NCBI GenBank assembly: GCA_038319025.1
Contig: JBBQCW010000005.1
Span: forward strand, 132,214-196,213
Direction: 5' to 3'
Source: JBBQCW01 sp038319025
Lineage (GTDB): Bacteria > Actinomycetota > Thermoleophilia > Solirubrobacterales > Solirubrobacteraceae
Length of the DNA stretch: 64,000 nt
Below the pieces are notes generated by a model. The model was not told the DNA's origin. It did not search any database and worked only from the letters and a program-made list of their open reading frames with translations. This document shows, piece after piece, positions 1 to 8,873 of the stretch (positions are counted from its first letter, which is position 1; each line of letters begins with the position of its first letter). The translations under genes were made by a program, and so were the position numbers.

Positions 1-1
1 G

Positions 2-154
2 CCGCACGACTGCACGTTTGACGTGGTGGCCACCGTCGGCGACGAGCCGATCGGGCGCGGCAGCGGGCGGAGCAAAAAGGCCGCCGAGCAGGCCGCCGCT
101 CGCGAGGCGCTTGAGGCCTCCGGCGGCCTCCCCGTGGAAACGGACGGGGAGTAG
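2..154 (+). CDS. rnc: Ribonuclease III, C-terminal end (partial)
   Basis: This is the last 50 codons of a gene that begins outside the window. The visible part is the C-terminal half of a double-stranded RNA-binding domain, with the pattern G-x-G-x-G-R-S-K-K-x-A-E-Q-x-A-A typical of the dsRBD of RNase III, which cleaves dsRNA in rRNA and mRNA processing. It stops 5 bp before smc, and rnc-smc-ftsY is a classic bacterial gene order, which supports the call. The catalytic domain is not in the window, so the identification rests on the dsRBD and context. Confidence 0.85.
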   Translation, partial: PHDCTFDVVATVGDEPIGRGSGRSKKAAEQAAAREALEASGGLPVETDGE

Positions 155-159
155 CAGCG

Positions 160-3100
160 ATGCATCTTCGGTCCATCACCCTGAAGGGCTTCAAGTCGTT
201 CCCTGATCGCACGAAGCTCGATTTTGCGTCGGGCGTGTCCGTGATCGTCGGGCCGAACGGCTCGGGCAAGTCCAACGTCACTGACGCTGTGCTGTGGGCG
301 ATGGGCGAACAATCGCCGCTCGCGGTGCGTGGTCAGTCGATGCAGGACGTCATCTTCGGCGGCGGTCGCGGTGTACAGGCGCGCTCCTCGGCCGAGGTCG
401 AGATCGTCCTGGACAACGCCGACGGTGGCATCGACCTGCCCATGGGCGAGATCTCCATCTTGCGCCGCCTGGATCGCAACGGCGAGGGTGAGTACCGCCT
501 CAACGGTGCGCGCTGCCGCCTCGTCGACGTGCTCGAGATCCTGTCGGACACCGGTCTGGGCAAGGAGATGCACTCCGTCGTCTCCCAGGGCCGCGTCGAG
601 GGGATCGTGACGTCCAAGCCGCGCGACCGGCGCCTGCTGATCGAGGAGGCCGCTGGACTGGGCAAGCACCGCAAGCGTCGTCGCCGTGCGCAGCTCAAGC
701 TCGAGCGCACGCAATTGAACCTGGACCGCGCTCTGGATGTGGAGCGCGAGGCGCGGTCCCGTCTGCGTCCTCTGAAGCGCCAGGCGGAGGCCGCCGAACT
801 GCATGAACGCCTCGAGCGCCAGACCGATGAGGCGCGCTGGGAACTGGCCCGGGACGCGATGCGCGCCCGCACCGAGGAGCGCGCTGTCGCTGCCGCTGCT
901 GCCGCCGCTGCCCGCGAGGCCCGCGATGCCGCGCAGGCCGAGTTGGCCGGCGTGGCCGTGCGCCGTGAAGCTGCTGAGCTGGCGTTGGCCCAGCGCAGCG
1001 AGCAGCGGGAGGGCCTGGTCCGCGTGGCGTCCAGCGCTCGCGGGGCGCTGGACAAGATCGAGCTGCGCCTGGAGCGCGCCAGAGAAGCCGCCGAGATGGC
1101 GCAGGAGCGCATCGTGCGCCGCGAGGCCCAGTTGCGCGCCTTGCGGGCCGAGGCCGAGCTTGACGCTCCGGATGACACCGGCCGCGAGCGCATCGGTGCG
1201 CTGGAGGCCGAGCTGGCCCGCCTGGACGGCGAGCACGAGGCAGACCTGGAGCGCGAGTTGGCCAGCATGGCGGCTGAGGTCGAGGCCGCGGGCGTCGAGG
1301 TCGCCGCGTTGGAAGCGGCTGCGGCTGACGCGCGCGCCGCACTGGCCGTGGCCGATGCAGGCGTCGATGTGGCCCGGCAAGCCCTGCGTGCCGCCGAGAC
1401 GAGCGCTGAGGGTGCACGCCGCGATGCGGCCCGTGTCGGCGCCGAGCTGTCGGCCGCCAATCAGTTCCTGCGCAGCCATGCGGGTGCCCCAGGTGCCGGC
1501 CGGACGCTCGCAGGTGAGCTTGAAGTGCCGGCCGGCTATGAGACGGCGCTTGCTGCCGCGCTCGGCGGCCGCCTCTCTGCGGTCGTCGTGGAGGACGTCG
1601 ACGCGGGCGCGAAGTTCCTGGACAATGCCGGAGACGACGGCGGGCACGCGCTCGTGGTGGGCGCCGACGGTGAGGCGGCCGCCGCTGATGGCGGTCCGAC
1701 CGCTGATGCGAAATCCCTGGCCGCGCTGATCGCTGGGCCGAACGCGTTGGTGGCGCTGGCCCGTCACCTGCTTGCCGACGCCTGGGTGGTCGAGGATCTC
1801 ACCGCGGTCTCATCCGACTTCACCGGCATCGCCGTCACCCGTACGGGCCGGGCCTGGTTCGCCGACAGCCGCGAGCTGCGCCAGTCACCCCGCGGCGGCG
1901 CGGAGCGCGTCCTGGCCAAGCGCAACGAACGTGATGGGCTGATCGCGGCCAGTGAGGCGGTCATCCAGGCTGAGCAGCAGGCGCTGAGAGTCGTCGAGGA
2001 GGCGCAGCGCCTGGTGGCAGCAGCCGAGGCCTCGCGAGACGAGGCTGACCGCGTCTCCCGCGATGCGGGCCGCGCCTCTGCCGCCGCGGTCGAAGAGGAG
2101 CGTCGCGGCCGGTGGCTCATCGAGCAGCGCCGTTCCGCCCCGCAGGAGGGTGCTGCCGCAGTACGCCGCGCGCAGGCCGAGGGCGAGCTGGCCGCCGAGC
2201 GTCGAGGTGCCGAACGTGCTGCCCGGCAGCGCGACGAGCGCGACGAGCGTGTCGCTCGTCTGGGCCGTTCGCTCGAAGCTGATCGGGCGCTCCTGCCGCA
2301 GGCTGAGCGCCTCGCCGCAGCGTTGACGGCCGCCGTCGAGGCCGTACGCGCCCACGGCATTCGGTGCGAGGAAGAGGTGCGGCAGGACCGCGAGGCAGGA
2401 GAGGGTGTGGCCGCTGAGCTGCGTACCTGCGCGGCGGAAGAGGCCGACATTCAGGCGCGGCTGCGCGAGCGCGGCGAAGCCGTGACCACCACCGAGGTCC
2501 GATCCGCGCAGGCTCGCGAGCACGACGTTGAGGCCCGGCGTGAACTGGAGGCCCTGGCCGTTCGCCTTGGCCTGCCCGCCCAGGCATCCGACGAGCCGCT
2601 GGACGCCGAGCAGGCGGATGCTCTGCGCGTGCGTATCGACCGGCTGGTCCGCCGTCGCGAGCAGCTCGGCCCGGTCAACCCTCTGGCCAAGGCCGAATAT
2701 GACGAGGCCTTGGAGCACGTCGAGGAGATGGAGCGTCAGCGCTCGGATCTGGAGACGGCGTTGCGTGAGCTGCGCACGTTCATCCGCGACACCGATCGTC
2801 AGATCCGCGTCACCTTCGAGGAAACGTTCAACGCCGCGGCCAAGAACTTCGAGGAGCTGGCTGAGCAGCTCTTCCCCGGCGGTCGAGGACGGTTGCGCCT
2901 GGTCCGCGATGAGGCCGGTCCCGCGCCCGTGCTCGGCGGCGCGGCTGCGCCTGGCGGCGAGGAATCGCAGACGGATGAAGAGCAGTCCGAGGCGGCGGCC
3001 GAGGCCGAGGCCCAACAGCTCAAAGACGGCGAGATCATGCCCGAGGAGGAGCTCGGCGTCGAGATCGAGATCACGCCGGCCGGCAAGTCCATGAAGCGCC

Positions 3101-3438
3101 TCACCCTGCTCTCCGGTGGTGAGAAGTCGATGACGGCGATCGCCTTCCTCTTCTCCGTCTTCCTCGCCCGGCCGTGCCCTTTCTACATCCTGGATGAGGT
3201 CGAGGCCGCACTCGACGACGTGAACATCACTCGTTTCCTGGAACTGCTCGAGCGCTACCGCGACCACGCCCAGTTCATCGTCGTCACCCACCAGAAGCGC
3301 ACGATGGAGGCCGCCGACACGCTGTACGGCGTCTCGATGGGCGACGACGGCGTTTCGAAGGTCATCTCGCGTCGCTTGCCACGCGAGGTCGAGGCCGAAC
3401 CTGACGCCTCAGACGCTGAAGTTCGCGCGTCGGCGTAG
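160..3438 (+). CDS. smc: Chromosome segregation protein SMC
   Basis: 1092 aa, slightly short for bacterial SMC (about 1150-1200). It is the ATP-driven core of the SMC-ScpAB condensin that compacts and segregates the chromosome. The Walker A motif GPNGSGKSN is at residues 31-39. Two long Ala/Glu/Arg-rich coiled-coil arms flank a globular hinge at roughly 440-590. The ABC signature LSGGEKSM is at 984-991 and the Walker B FYILDEVEAALDD begins at 1008, so the head halves are complete. The Glu/Ala-rich insertion near 930-965, just before the C-terminal head half, is low complexity. The ATG start is 5 bp after the rnc stop, so the two are probably co-transcribed. No ScpA or ScpB is in the window. 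Confidence 0.97.
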   Translation: MHLRSITLKGFKSFPDRTKLDFASGVSVIVGPNGSGKSNVTDAVLWAMGEQSPLAVRGQSMQDVIFGGGRGVQARSSAEVEIVLDNADGGIDLPMGEISILRRLDRNGEGEYRLNGARCRLVDVLEILSDTGLGKEMHSVVSQGRVEGIVTSKPRDRRLLIEEAAGLGKHRKRRRRAQLKLERTQLNLDRALDVEREARSRLRPLKRQAEAAELHERLERQTDEARWELARDAMRARTEERAVAAAAAAAAREARDAAQAELAGVAVRREAAELALAQRSEQREGLVRVASSARGALDKIELRLERAREAAEMAQERIVRREAQLRALRAEAELDAPDDTGRERIGALEAELARLDGEHEADLERELASMAAEVEAAGVEVAALEAAAADARAALAVADAGVDVARQALRAAETSAEGARRDAARVGAELSAANQFLRSHAGAPGAGRTLAGELEVPAGYETALAAALGGRLSAVVVEDVDAGAKFLDNAGDDGGHALVVGADGEAAAADGGPTADAKSLAALIAGPNALVALARHLLADAWVVEDLTAVSSDFTGIAVTRTGRAWFADSRELRQSPRGGAERVLAKRNERDGLIAASEAVIQAEQQALRVVEEAQRLVAAAEASRDEADRVSRDAGRASAAAVEEERRGRWLIEQRRSAPQEGAAAVRRAQAEGELAAERRGAERAARQRDERDERVARLGRSLEADRALLPQAERLAAALTAAVEAVRAHGIRCEEEVRQDREAGEGVAAELRTCAAEEADIQARLRERGEAVTTTEVRSAQAREHDVEARRELEALAVRLGLPAQASDEPLDAEQADALRVRIDRLVRRREQLGPVNPLAKAEYDEALEHVEEMERQRSDLETALRELRTFIRDTDRQIRVTFEETFNAAAKNFEELAEQLFPGGRGRLRLVRDEAGPAPVLGGAAAPGGEESQTDEEQSEAAAEAEAQQLKDGEIMPEEELGVEIEITPAGKSMKRLTLLSGGEKSMTAIAFLFSVFLARPCPFYILDEVEAALDDVNITRFLELLERYRDHAQFIVVTHQKRTMEAADTLYGVSMGDDGVSKVISRRLPREVEAEPDASDAEVRASA

Positions 3439-3448
3439 CTGCCAGGCC

Positions 3449-3913
3449 CTACAACGCCTTCTCGCCCCAGTACGACGCGTACGCGTTTTCGTTGTAGTTG
3501 GGGATCGAGGTGTAGCCGGCGGTCTCATAGAGGTGCTGCGCGGCGGGCTGCTGCGGGCCGGTGTCCAGCCGAACCCTTGTGTATCCCAGTGCGCGCGCCA
3601 ATTCCTCCAGCGCCCCCAACAGCACTCGCGCATGCCCGGTGCCGCGCGCGCCAGGCACCACATACATCCTTTTGATCTCACCGGTGTCGTCGGCCAGACG
3701 CTTCACGCCTCCACCGGCGACGGGCGCGCCGTCCACCTCCACGAGCACGAATCCGCCGCCCGGCAGGCTCAGCTCGGTTGGCGTCGCGGTCGGCGTCTCG
3801 TCGGCGGTGCGCCCGCCGTACAGCGACGCCAGTTCGGCGACCATCGCGTCGACGAGTTCGAGGGCGACAGGATCGGTTCCCGGAACGACCCGGGTGAGGA
3901 CGAGGGAGGGCAC
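3449..3913 (-). CDS. GNAT-family N-acetyltransferase
   Basis: 154 aa. The protein has the GNAT fold pattern: a beta-strand with GGGFVLVEVDG, then VAGGGVKRL, then KRMYVVPGARGTGHARVLL, where R-x-x-G-x-G/A is the acetyl-CoA pyrophosphate loop, and a C-terminal LYETAGY motif typical of the family. The substrate is unknown. It is convergent with smc (10 bp between stops) and divergent from ftsY. The proposed GTG start (3913-3911) directly abuts the GTG of ftsY within the palindrome CACGTG. A reading frame open beyond this start on the same strand is only the antisense of ftsY. Confidence 0.8.
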   Translation of the reverse strand: MPSLVLTRVVPGTDPVALELVDAMVAELASLYGGRTADETPTATPTELSLPGGGFVLVEVDGAPVAGGGVKRLADDTGEIKRMYVVPGARGTGHARVLLGALEELARALGYTRVRLDTGPQQPAAQHLYETAGYTSIPNYNENAYASYWGEKAL

Positions 3914-4945
3914 GTGGGTATCTTCCCGAACCCGATGCCTCGCGACTGGTCTGACCTCTTCATCACCGCCGCGCCGCTCGACTCCGTAGCGCCCGGCGGT
4001 GACCCCACCAACCAGCCCGAGAAGCGCCGCGGCATGTTCCGCCGCCTGCGCGAGAACATGGCCCGGACCCGCGAGGCTCTGGGCGCCGAGATCCAGGCCA
4101 CGTTGTTCGAGACGGTTGACGAAGAGACGTGGGAGCGCTTGGAGGAGGCCCTGATCATGGCCGACGTCGGAGCCCGGACCACGGCGAAGGTGGTCGGCGA
4201 ACTGGAGGCCGAAGCCGGCGCGGGCGGCCTCGAGGGCGGCGAGGCGCTGACCAACAGGCTGATCGAACTGCTCGCCGACATCGCGCGCCCGGCCGAGGGG
4301 CGCATCGACCTGCGCGAGCGTCCCACCGTGATCATGGCCGTCGGGGTCAACGGCACCGGCAAGACCACCACGATCGGCAAGCTGGCCTGGCATCTGCATA
4401 AGGAACTCGGGCTCACCGTGGTGCTGGGCGCCGCCGACACGTTTCGTGCCGCGGCCACCGAGCAGCTCGAAGGCTGGGCGCAGCGTGCGGACTGCGCCAT
4501 CGTCACCGGCGCCCCGGGCAGCGATCCGGGCGCGGTCGCCTTCGACACGATCGCCAAGGGTCAGGAGCAGAACGCCGACGTGATCATCATCGACACCGCC
4601 GGCCGCCTGCACAACCAGGACGACCTGATGGCGGAGCTGACCAAGATCCGCAAAGTGATCGAACGCCGTGCCCCCGGCGCTCCCCACGAGACGCTCCTCA
4701 CCGTCGACGCGACGACCGGCCAGAACGGTCTGCGTCAGGCCCAGCTCTTCTCCCAGGCGGTGCCGGTGGACGGCATCGTCCTGACCAAGCTCGACGGCAC
4801 CGCCAAGGGTGGGATCGCGCTGGCGATCGCCGCAGAGGTGGGCATCGCCGTGAAGCTGATCGGCGTCGGCGAGGGCGTGGAGGACCTGCGGCCGTTCGAC
4901 GCTGATGAGTTCGCTCGCGCCCTCGTGGGCCTAGACCCCGCTTGA
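3914..4945 (+). CDS. ftsY: Signal recognition particle receptor FtsY
   Basis: 343 aa. The GTPase receptor docks SRP-ribosome complexes at the membrane for co-translational insertion. It has an N domain (about 40-120), then the G domain with GVNGTGKTT at 144-152, DTAGR at about 227 and TKLDGTAKGG at about 291, the SRP-GTPase set. There is almost no acidic A domain, as is common in streamlined FtsY. The start is chosen as GTG 3914 because a purine-rich GAGGGAGGG lies just upstream; ATG 3935 is an alternative without a ribosome-binding site. The longer open frame upstream overlaps the divergent GNAT gene and is not coding. Its partner Ffh is encoded at 6.4 kb. Confidence 0.95.
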   Translation: MGIFPNPMPRDWSDLFITAAPLDSVAPGGDPTNQPEKRRGMFRRLRENMARTREALGAEIQATLFETVDEETWERLEEALIMADVGARTTAKVVGELEAEAGAGGLEGGEALTNRLIELLADIARPAEGRIDLRERPTVIMAVGVNGTGKTTTIGKLAWHLHKELGLTVVLGAADTFRAAATEQLEGWAQRADCAIVTGAPGSDPGAVAFDTIAKGQEQNADVIIIDTAGRLHNQDDLMAELTKIRKVIERRAPGAPHETLLTVDATTGQNGLRQAQLFSQAVPVDGIVLTKLDGTAKGGIALAIAAEVGIAVKLIGVGEGVEDLRPFDADEFARALVGLDPA

Positions 4946-4962
4946 CCGCGTCCTCCCGCGAG

Positions 4963-4968
4963 TAGGCT
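4963..4968 (+). promoter_or_regulatory. -10 box (TAGGCT) of nfeD, leaderless start
   Basis: TAGGCT lies 8 nt before the nfeD ATG at 4977, so transcription would begin at or very near the start codon. No ribosome-binding site is seen. The same arrangement recurs at other genes in the window. Confidence 0.5.
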
Positions 4969-4976
4969 CCACTCTT

Positions 4977-5408
4977 ATGGACGACTGGGTGTTGTGGCTA
5001 CTGGCCGGGATCGCGTTCGCCGTAGGCGAGATGGCGACGACCAGTTTCTTCCTCGCGCCGTTCGCGGGCGGTGCCTTCGCTGCTGCGCTTATCGCCCTGC
5101 TCGGACTGGGCAGCGTCGCTGCGATCCTCACCTTTGCCATCGTCACGATCGTTCTGCTGGCGTTCGTTCGGCCGATCGCGCGGCGCCATCTGAGCACCCC
5201 GCCGGAGATTCGCACCGGTACCGCCGCGCTGGTTGGCCGGGAGGTCATGGTGCTGGAGCGCATCGCCAACGATGAAGGCGTCGGGTGCGTACGAATCGGT
5301 GGAGAAGTGTGGACGGCTCGCGCGTACGACGATGACGTGGTCATCGAAGCCGGCGAGAAAGTCCAAGTGATGGAGATCCGGGGCGCGACCGCTCTGGTCA
5401 CGCAATAG
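4977..5408 (+). CDS. NfeD-family membrane protein
   Basis: 143 aa. Two hydrophobic stretches at about 5-30 and 40-66 form an N-terminal membrane hairpin region, followed by a soluble C-terminal OB-fold-like domain (about 75-143) with the TGTAALVGREVMVLE pattern of short NfeD proteins. Members of this family partner with SPFH/stomatin proteins in membrane microdomain quality control. Here the SPFH gene follows 13 bp downstream, so the pair is almost certainly an operon. The long form with a ClpP-like protease domain is absent; this is the short NfeD1b type. Confidence 0.85.
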   Translation: MDDWVLWLLAGIAFAVGEMATTSFFLAPFAGGAFAAALIALLGLGSVAAILTFAIVTIVLLAFVRPIARRHLSTPPEIRTGTAALVGREVMVLERIANDEGVGCVRIGGEVWTARAYDDDVVIEAGEKVQVMEIRGATALVTQ

Positions 5409-5421
5409 GAGAGGCAAGAAC

Positions 5422-6360
5422 ATGACCGCAGCAATCGTCGCCGCAGCCTTCGTCGGCTTCATCCTGCTCGTCGCCTGGCGAACGATTCGCGTCGTCCCGC
5501 AGGCCCGCGCGGGCGTGGTCGAGCGGCTTGGCCGCTACCAGCGAACGCTGGCGCCGGGACTGGCCATCGTGATCCCGTTCGTAGACAAGGTGAAGCCGCT
5601 GATCGACCTGCGCGAGCAGGTCGTCACTTTCGCACCCCAGCCCGTGATCACCGAGGACAACCTCGTCGTCCAGATCGACACGGTCCTCTACTTCACGATC
5701 ACCGATCCCAAGTCGGCGGCCTACGAGGTGGCCAACCCGCTGCAGGCCATCGAGGCGCTCACCGTCACCACGCTGCGCAACGTGATCGGCGGCATGTCGC
5801 TGGAGGACACGCTGACCAGCCGCGACAACATCAACTCTCAGCTTCGCGTCGTGCTCGACGAGGCGACGGGCAAGTGGGGCATCCGGATCAACCGCGTCGA
5901 ACTGAAGTCGGTCGACCCGCCGCCGACCATTCAGGAGGCGATGGAGAAGCAGATGCGCGCCGAGCGCGACAAGCGCGCCGCGATCCTCACCGCCGAGGGG
6001 TTTCGCCAGTCCCAGATCCTGACGGCACAGGGTGAGCGGGAGTCGGCGATTCTCCGCGCCCAAGGTGAGCGGGAGTCTTCGATCCTGCGGGCCGAGGGCG
6101 AGGCGAAGGCGATCGAGACGGTGTTCTCAGCGATCCATGAAGGCGCACCCGACCAGGCGCTGCTGAGCTACCAGTACCTGCAGATGCTGCCCAAGCTGGC
6201 TCAGGGTGAGGCCAACAAGGTGTTCATCATTCCGTCGGAGTTCAGCCAGGCGCTCGGTGGCGCGGGCGCCGCCATCGCCAAGCTCGCCGTCCCCGGTGCC
6301 CCGGCGGCCCCGAGCGCCCCAGCTGCGCCCACGCCGCCCAAGTCTGTCGGGCCCGGCTAG
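5422..6360 (+). CDS. SPFH/Band 7 (stomatin-like) membrane protein
   Basis: 312 aa. A single N-terminal membrane anchor (about 3-17) is followed by the SPFH/Band 7 domain (R-V-V-P-Q-A-R-A-G-V-V-E-R-L-G-R-Y at about 23-39), and then a coiled-coil with near-identical repeats ILTAQGERESAILRAQGERESSILR (about 197-220), characteristic of QmcA/stomatin-like proteins. It ends in a Pro/Ala-rich tail. It probably forms an oligomeric membrane scaffold with the preceding NfeD protein. The start ATG is preceded by GGAGAGG, a good ribosome-binding site that overlaps the nfeD stop. Confidence 0.9.
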   Translation: MTAAIVAAAFVGFILLVAWRTIRVVPQARAGVVERLGRYQRTLAPGLAIVIPFVDKVKPLIDLREQVVTFAPQPVITEDNLVVQIDTVLYFTITDPKSAAYEVANPLQAIEALTVTTLRNVIGGMSLEDTLTSRDNINSQLRVVLDEATGKWGIRINRVELKSVDPPPTIQEAMEKQMRAERDKRAAILTAEGFRQSQILTAQGERESAILRAQGERESSILRAEGEAKAIETVFSAIHEGAPDQALLSYQYLQMLPKLAQGEANKVFIIPSEFSQALGGAGAAIAKLAVPGAPAAPSAPAAPTPPKSVGPG

Positions 6361-6426
6361 CCGCACGACACCGGCCTGACCCGCGCTCCGCCCGCATGGG
6401 CGGGGCGTCACACTGCCCTGTTGCTC

Positions 6427-7761
6427 ATGTTCGATTCCCTCTCCGAGAAGCTGCAGGCCACGCTCGCCGACGTGCGCGGTCGCGGCACCCTGACCGAGGA
6501 CGACGTCAACGCCACGATGCGCGAGATTCGCCTCGCGCTGCTGGAGGCCGACGTCAACTTCAAGGTCGTGAAGTCCTTCACCGCGGCGGTCAAGGAGCGC
6601 TGCCTGGGTGAGGACGTGGTCGGTGCGCTGAACCCCGGCCAGCAGGTGGTGAAGATCGTCAACGAAGAACTTGCCGCGCTGATGGGCGGCGCCTCCGCCG
6701 GCATCACGTTCTCCCCGCGCCCGCCGACCGTCATCCTGATGGCGGGCCTGCAGGGGTCAGGCAAGACGACGGCCACCGCCAAGCTCGCCCGCTGGCTGAA
6801 GGAGGAGCACGGTTCTTCGGTCGGCGTGGCCGCCTGTGACGTATACCGGCCTGCCGCCGTAGACCAGCTGATCACCGTGGGTGCCCAGGCGGGCGCCACC
6901 GTTTACGAGCAGGGGACCGACAAGAGCCCGGTCGACATCGCCCGTTGGGCGCTCGATCAGGCCAAGCAGGACGGCAAGGACGTGCTGATCGTCGACACCA
7001 GTGGCCGCCTGCACGTGGACGAAGCGCTGATGCAGGAACTCGTCGATGTGCGCAAGGCGGTCAAGCCGCACATGGTCCTGCTGGTCGTCGATGCCATGAC
7101 CGGCCAGGACGCGGTCAACGTGGCCGACGCTTTCGCCGAACGCGTGGCGTTCGATGGCGTCGTGATGACCAAGCTCGACGGTGATGCCCGCGGCGGCGCG
7201 GCGTTGAGCGTCAAGGCCGTCACGGGCAAGCCGATCCTCTTCGCGAGCACGGGGGAGAAGCTCGATCGGTTTGAGCGCTTCCATCCGGACCGTATGGCTC
7301 AGCGGATCCTCGGCATGGGCGATGTGATGACCCTGATCGAGAAGGCCGAGGGGCAGTTCGACGCCGACGAGGCGGCCGAGATGGAACGGAAGATGCGTCG
7401 CAACGAGTTCACCCTGGAGGACTTCCTCGGGCAGCTCAAGCAGATCCGACGCATGGGGCCGCTCAGCTCGATCATGGGCATGATTCCCGGCTTCGCGGGT
7501 GAGCAGATGAAGGGCATGAAGGTTGACGAGCGCGAGCTGGATCGGGTCGAGGCGATCGTCTTGTCGATGACGCCCGAGGAACGGCGCCGCCCCGAGCTGA
7601 TCAACGGCTCGCGCCGGCTGCGCATAGCCAAGGGCTCCGGGACCAACGTGCAGGCCGTGAACCGCCTCGTCAAGCAGTTCGGCCAGATGCGCAAGGTCAT
7701 GAAGCAGATGGCGGGCGGCAAGATGCCCGACATAGGCGCCATCATGCGCCAGGGCCGTTAG
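6427..7761 (+). CDS. ffh: Signal recognition particle protein Ffh (SRP54)
   Basis: 444 aa. Ffh binds signal sequences and 4.5S RNA and delivers ribosomes to FtsY. N domain at 1-90; G domain with GLQGSGKTT at 107-115, DTSGRL (Ser in place of the commoner Ala) near 191-196 and TKLDGDARGGAALS near 247-260; Met-rich M domain from about 300 to the end with the SRP RNA-binding segment ELINGSRRLRIAKGSG. The ATG at 6427 gives the normal MFDSLSEKLQ start; a TTG 6 nt upstream is less likely. The next gene on the strand is rpsP, a common neighbour. Confidence 0.97.
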   Translation: MFDSLSEKLQATLADVRGRGTLTEDDVNATMREIRLALLEADVNFKVVKSFTAAVKERCLGEDVVGALNPGQQVVKIVNEELAALMGGASAGITFSPRPPTVILMAGLQGSGKTTATAKLARWLKEEHGSSVGVAACDVYRPAAVDQLITVGAQAGATVYEQGTDKSPVDIARWALDQAKQDGKDVLIVDTSGRLHVDEALMQELVDVRKAVKPHMVLLVVDAMTGQDAVNVADAFAERVAFDGVVMTKLDGDARGGAALSVKAVTGKPILFASTGEKLDRFERFHPDRMAQRILGMGDVMTLIEKAEGQFDADEAAEMERKMRRNEFTLEDFLGQLKQIRRMGPLSSIMGMIPGFAGEQMKGMKVDERELDRVEAIVLSMTPEERRRPELINGSRRLRIAKGSGTNVQAVNRLVKQFGQMRKVMKQMAGGKMPDIGAIMRQGR

Positions 7762-7854
7762 GCGGGGCCGCCCGACACTGGCGCTGCGCGTGTTCGCGCC
7801 CTGCCCGCTACCCTTCAGCGTCGATTTTCGCTTCGTACGTCTTGGAAAGGCCAC

Positions 7855-8109
7855 ATGGCAGTCAGGCTCAGGCTCACTCGGGTGGGCGGTAAGAAGGATC
7901 CGATCTGGCGCGTCGTCGTCGCCGACCAACGCGCACCCCGCGACGGCCGCATCATCGAGACGGTCGGGCGCTACAACGCGCAGACCAACCCCTCGACGAT
8001 CGTCATCGACGAAGAGCGCGTGAAGGTTTGGCTGTCCAAGGGCGCGCAGCCCACGTCGACCGTTCGCAAGCTGCTGCGCATCCAGGGCATCGACCCCGAC
8101 GCCCGGTAG
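7855..8109 (+). CDS. rpsP: 30S ribosomal protein S16
   Basis: 84 aa, normal length for bS16. It opens MAVRLRLTRVGGKKDPIWRV and contains the conserved PRDGR and IETVGRYN segments. The ATG has GGAAAGG about 6 nt upstream. It heads a compact operon (rpsP, khpA, rimM, trmD, rplS, lepB, rnhB). A TACCCT box near 7807 could be its -10 element. Confidence 0.97.
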   Translation: MAVRLRLTRVGGKKDPIWRVVVADQRAPRDGRIIETVGRYNAQTNPSTIVIDEERVKVWLSKGAQPTSTVRKLLRIQGIDPDAR

Positions 8110-8119
8110 CAAGCCGCCT

Positions 8120-8353
8120 GTGCGCGACCTGCTCGACTACCTCGCCCGCCTGCTCGTCGACGTCCCGGACGCCGTCGAGGTCGAGGAGTTCACCGAGGAC
8201 GACGGCACCGTCATCCTCGAACTCGCGGTTGATGGCGACGATTACGGCAAGGTCATCGGCCGCGGCGGTCGTACAGCGCATTCGCTGCGCACCGTGATCA
8301 AGGCGTCCGCGGTGCCTTCCGGGCGTCGCGTGATCATCGACATCGTCGACTGA
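8120..8353 (+). CDS. khpA: KH-domain RNA-binding protein (KhpA/YlqC type)
   Basis: 77 aa, a single type II KH domain with the RNA-contacting GxxG loop as VIGRGGR at about 51-57 and the C-terminal VIIDIVD. KhpA-type proteins bind RNA and in Gram-positives affect cell envelope and division. Its place between rpsP and rimM is the standard one. The start is GTG, 10 nt after the rpsP stop. Confidence 0.92.
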   Translation: MRDLLDYLARLLVDVPDAVEVEEFTEDDGTVILELAVDGDDYGKVIGRGGRTAHSLRTVIKASAVPSGRRVIIDIVD

Positions 8354-8360
8354 CTGCCTC

Positions 8361-8873
8361 GTGTCGACCGATACAGCGCAGGACGGGCTCCTGAGCGCCG
8401 GCCGCGTCGGCCGTGCGCACGGGCTGGACGGCAGCTTCTACGTCACGCGGCCGCGGCCGGGCGTTCTGGGCGTGGATCTGACGGTTCGGCTTGCCGGGCG
8501 CCAAGCGCGAGTACTGCGCTGCGCCGGCACGGCCGACAAGCCGATCGTGGCCGTCTCAGGCGTATCCGGGCGCAGCGCCGCGGATGCGCTGCGGGGCGAA
8601 GATCTGTGGGTGACCCGCGACGCGGTGCCCGCACCTGGGCCCGACGAGTGGCTGGCCGAGGACCTGGAGGGCTGCGCGGTGACCGACGGAGAAACGCCGG
8701 TCGGTACGGTCAAAGGCATGATGGGACTGCCGTCGTGCGAAGTGCTTGAGGTTGAGCGGGCTGAGGGCGGCAGCGATCTGCTGGTGCCAATGGTCTCTGA
8801 TGCCATCCGCACCATCGACGTCGCCGCTCAACGCATCGACATCGATCTCGCGTTTCTGGGGGAGGCAGGCTGA
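8361..8873 (+). CDS. rimM: Ribosome maturation factor RimM
   Basis: 170 aa. The N-terminal domain starts with GRVGRAHGLDGSFYV, the RimM hallmark, followed by a C-terminal PRC-barrel domain (about 95-170) with LLVPMVSDAI and the ending IDIDLAFL. RimM assists 30S head assembly. The GTG start is 7 nt after khpA. Its stop TGA overlaps the trmD start by one base (TGATG), indicating translational coupling. Confidence 0.94.
   Translation: MSTDTAQDGLLSAGRVGRAHGLDGSFYVTRPRPGVLGVDLTVRLAGRQARVLRCAGTADKPIVAVSGVSGRSAADALRGEDLWVTRDAVPAPGPDEWLAEDLEGCAVTDGETPVGTVKGMMGLPSCEVLEVERAEGGSDLLVPMVSDAIRTIDVAAQRIDIDLAFLGEAG

Noticed and set aside
333..1460. Long open frame antisense to smc (and others on both strands up to 3.3 kb)
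   Set aside because: High-GC codon bias keeps antisense frames open; the translations are Ser/Arg/Ala monotony without motifs, while smc is certain.
3914..4687. Upstream extension of the GNAT frame across ftsY
   Set aside because: It is the exact antisense of the FtsY N and G domains; the GNAT fold is complete from 3913.
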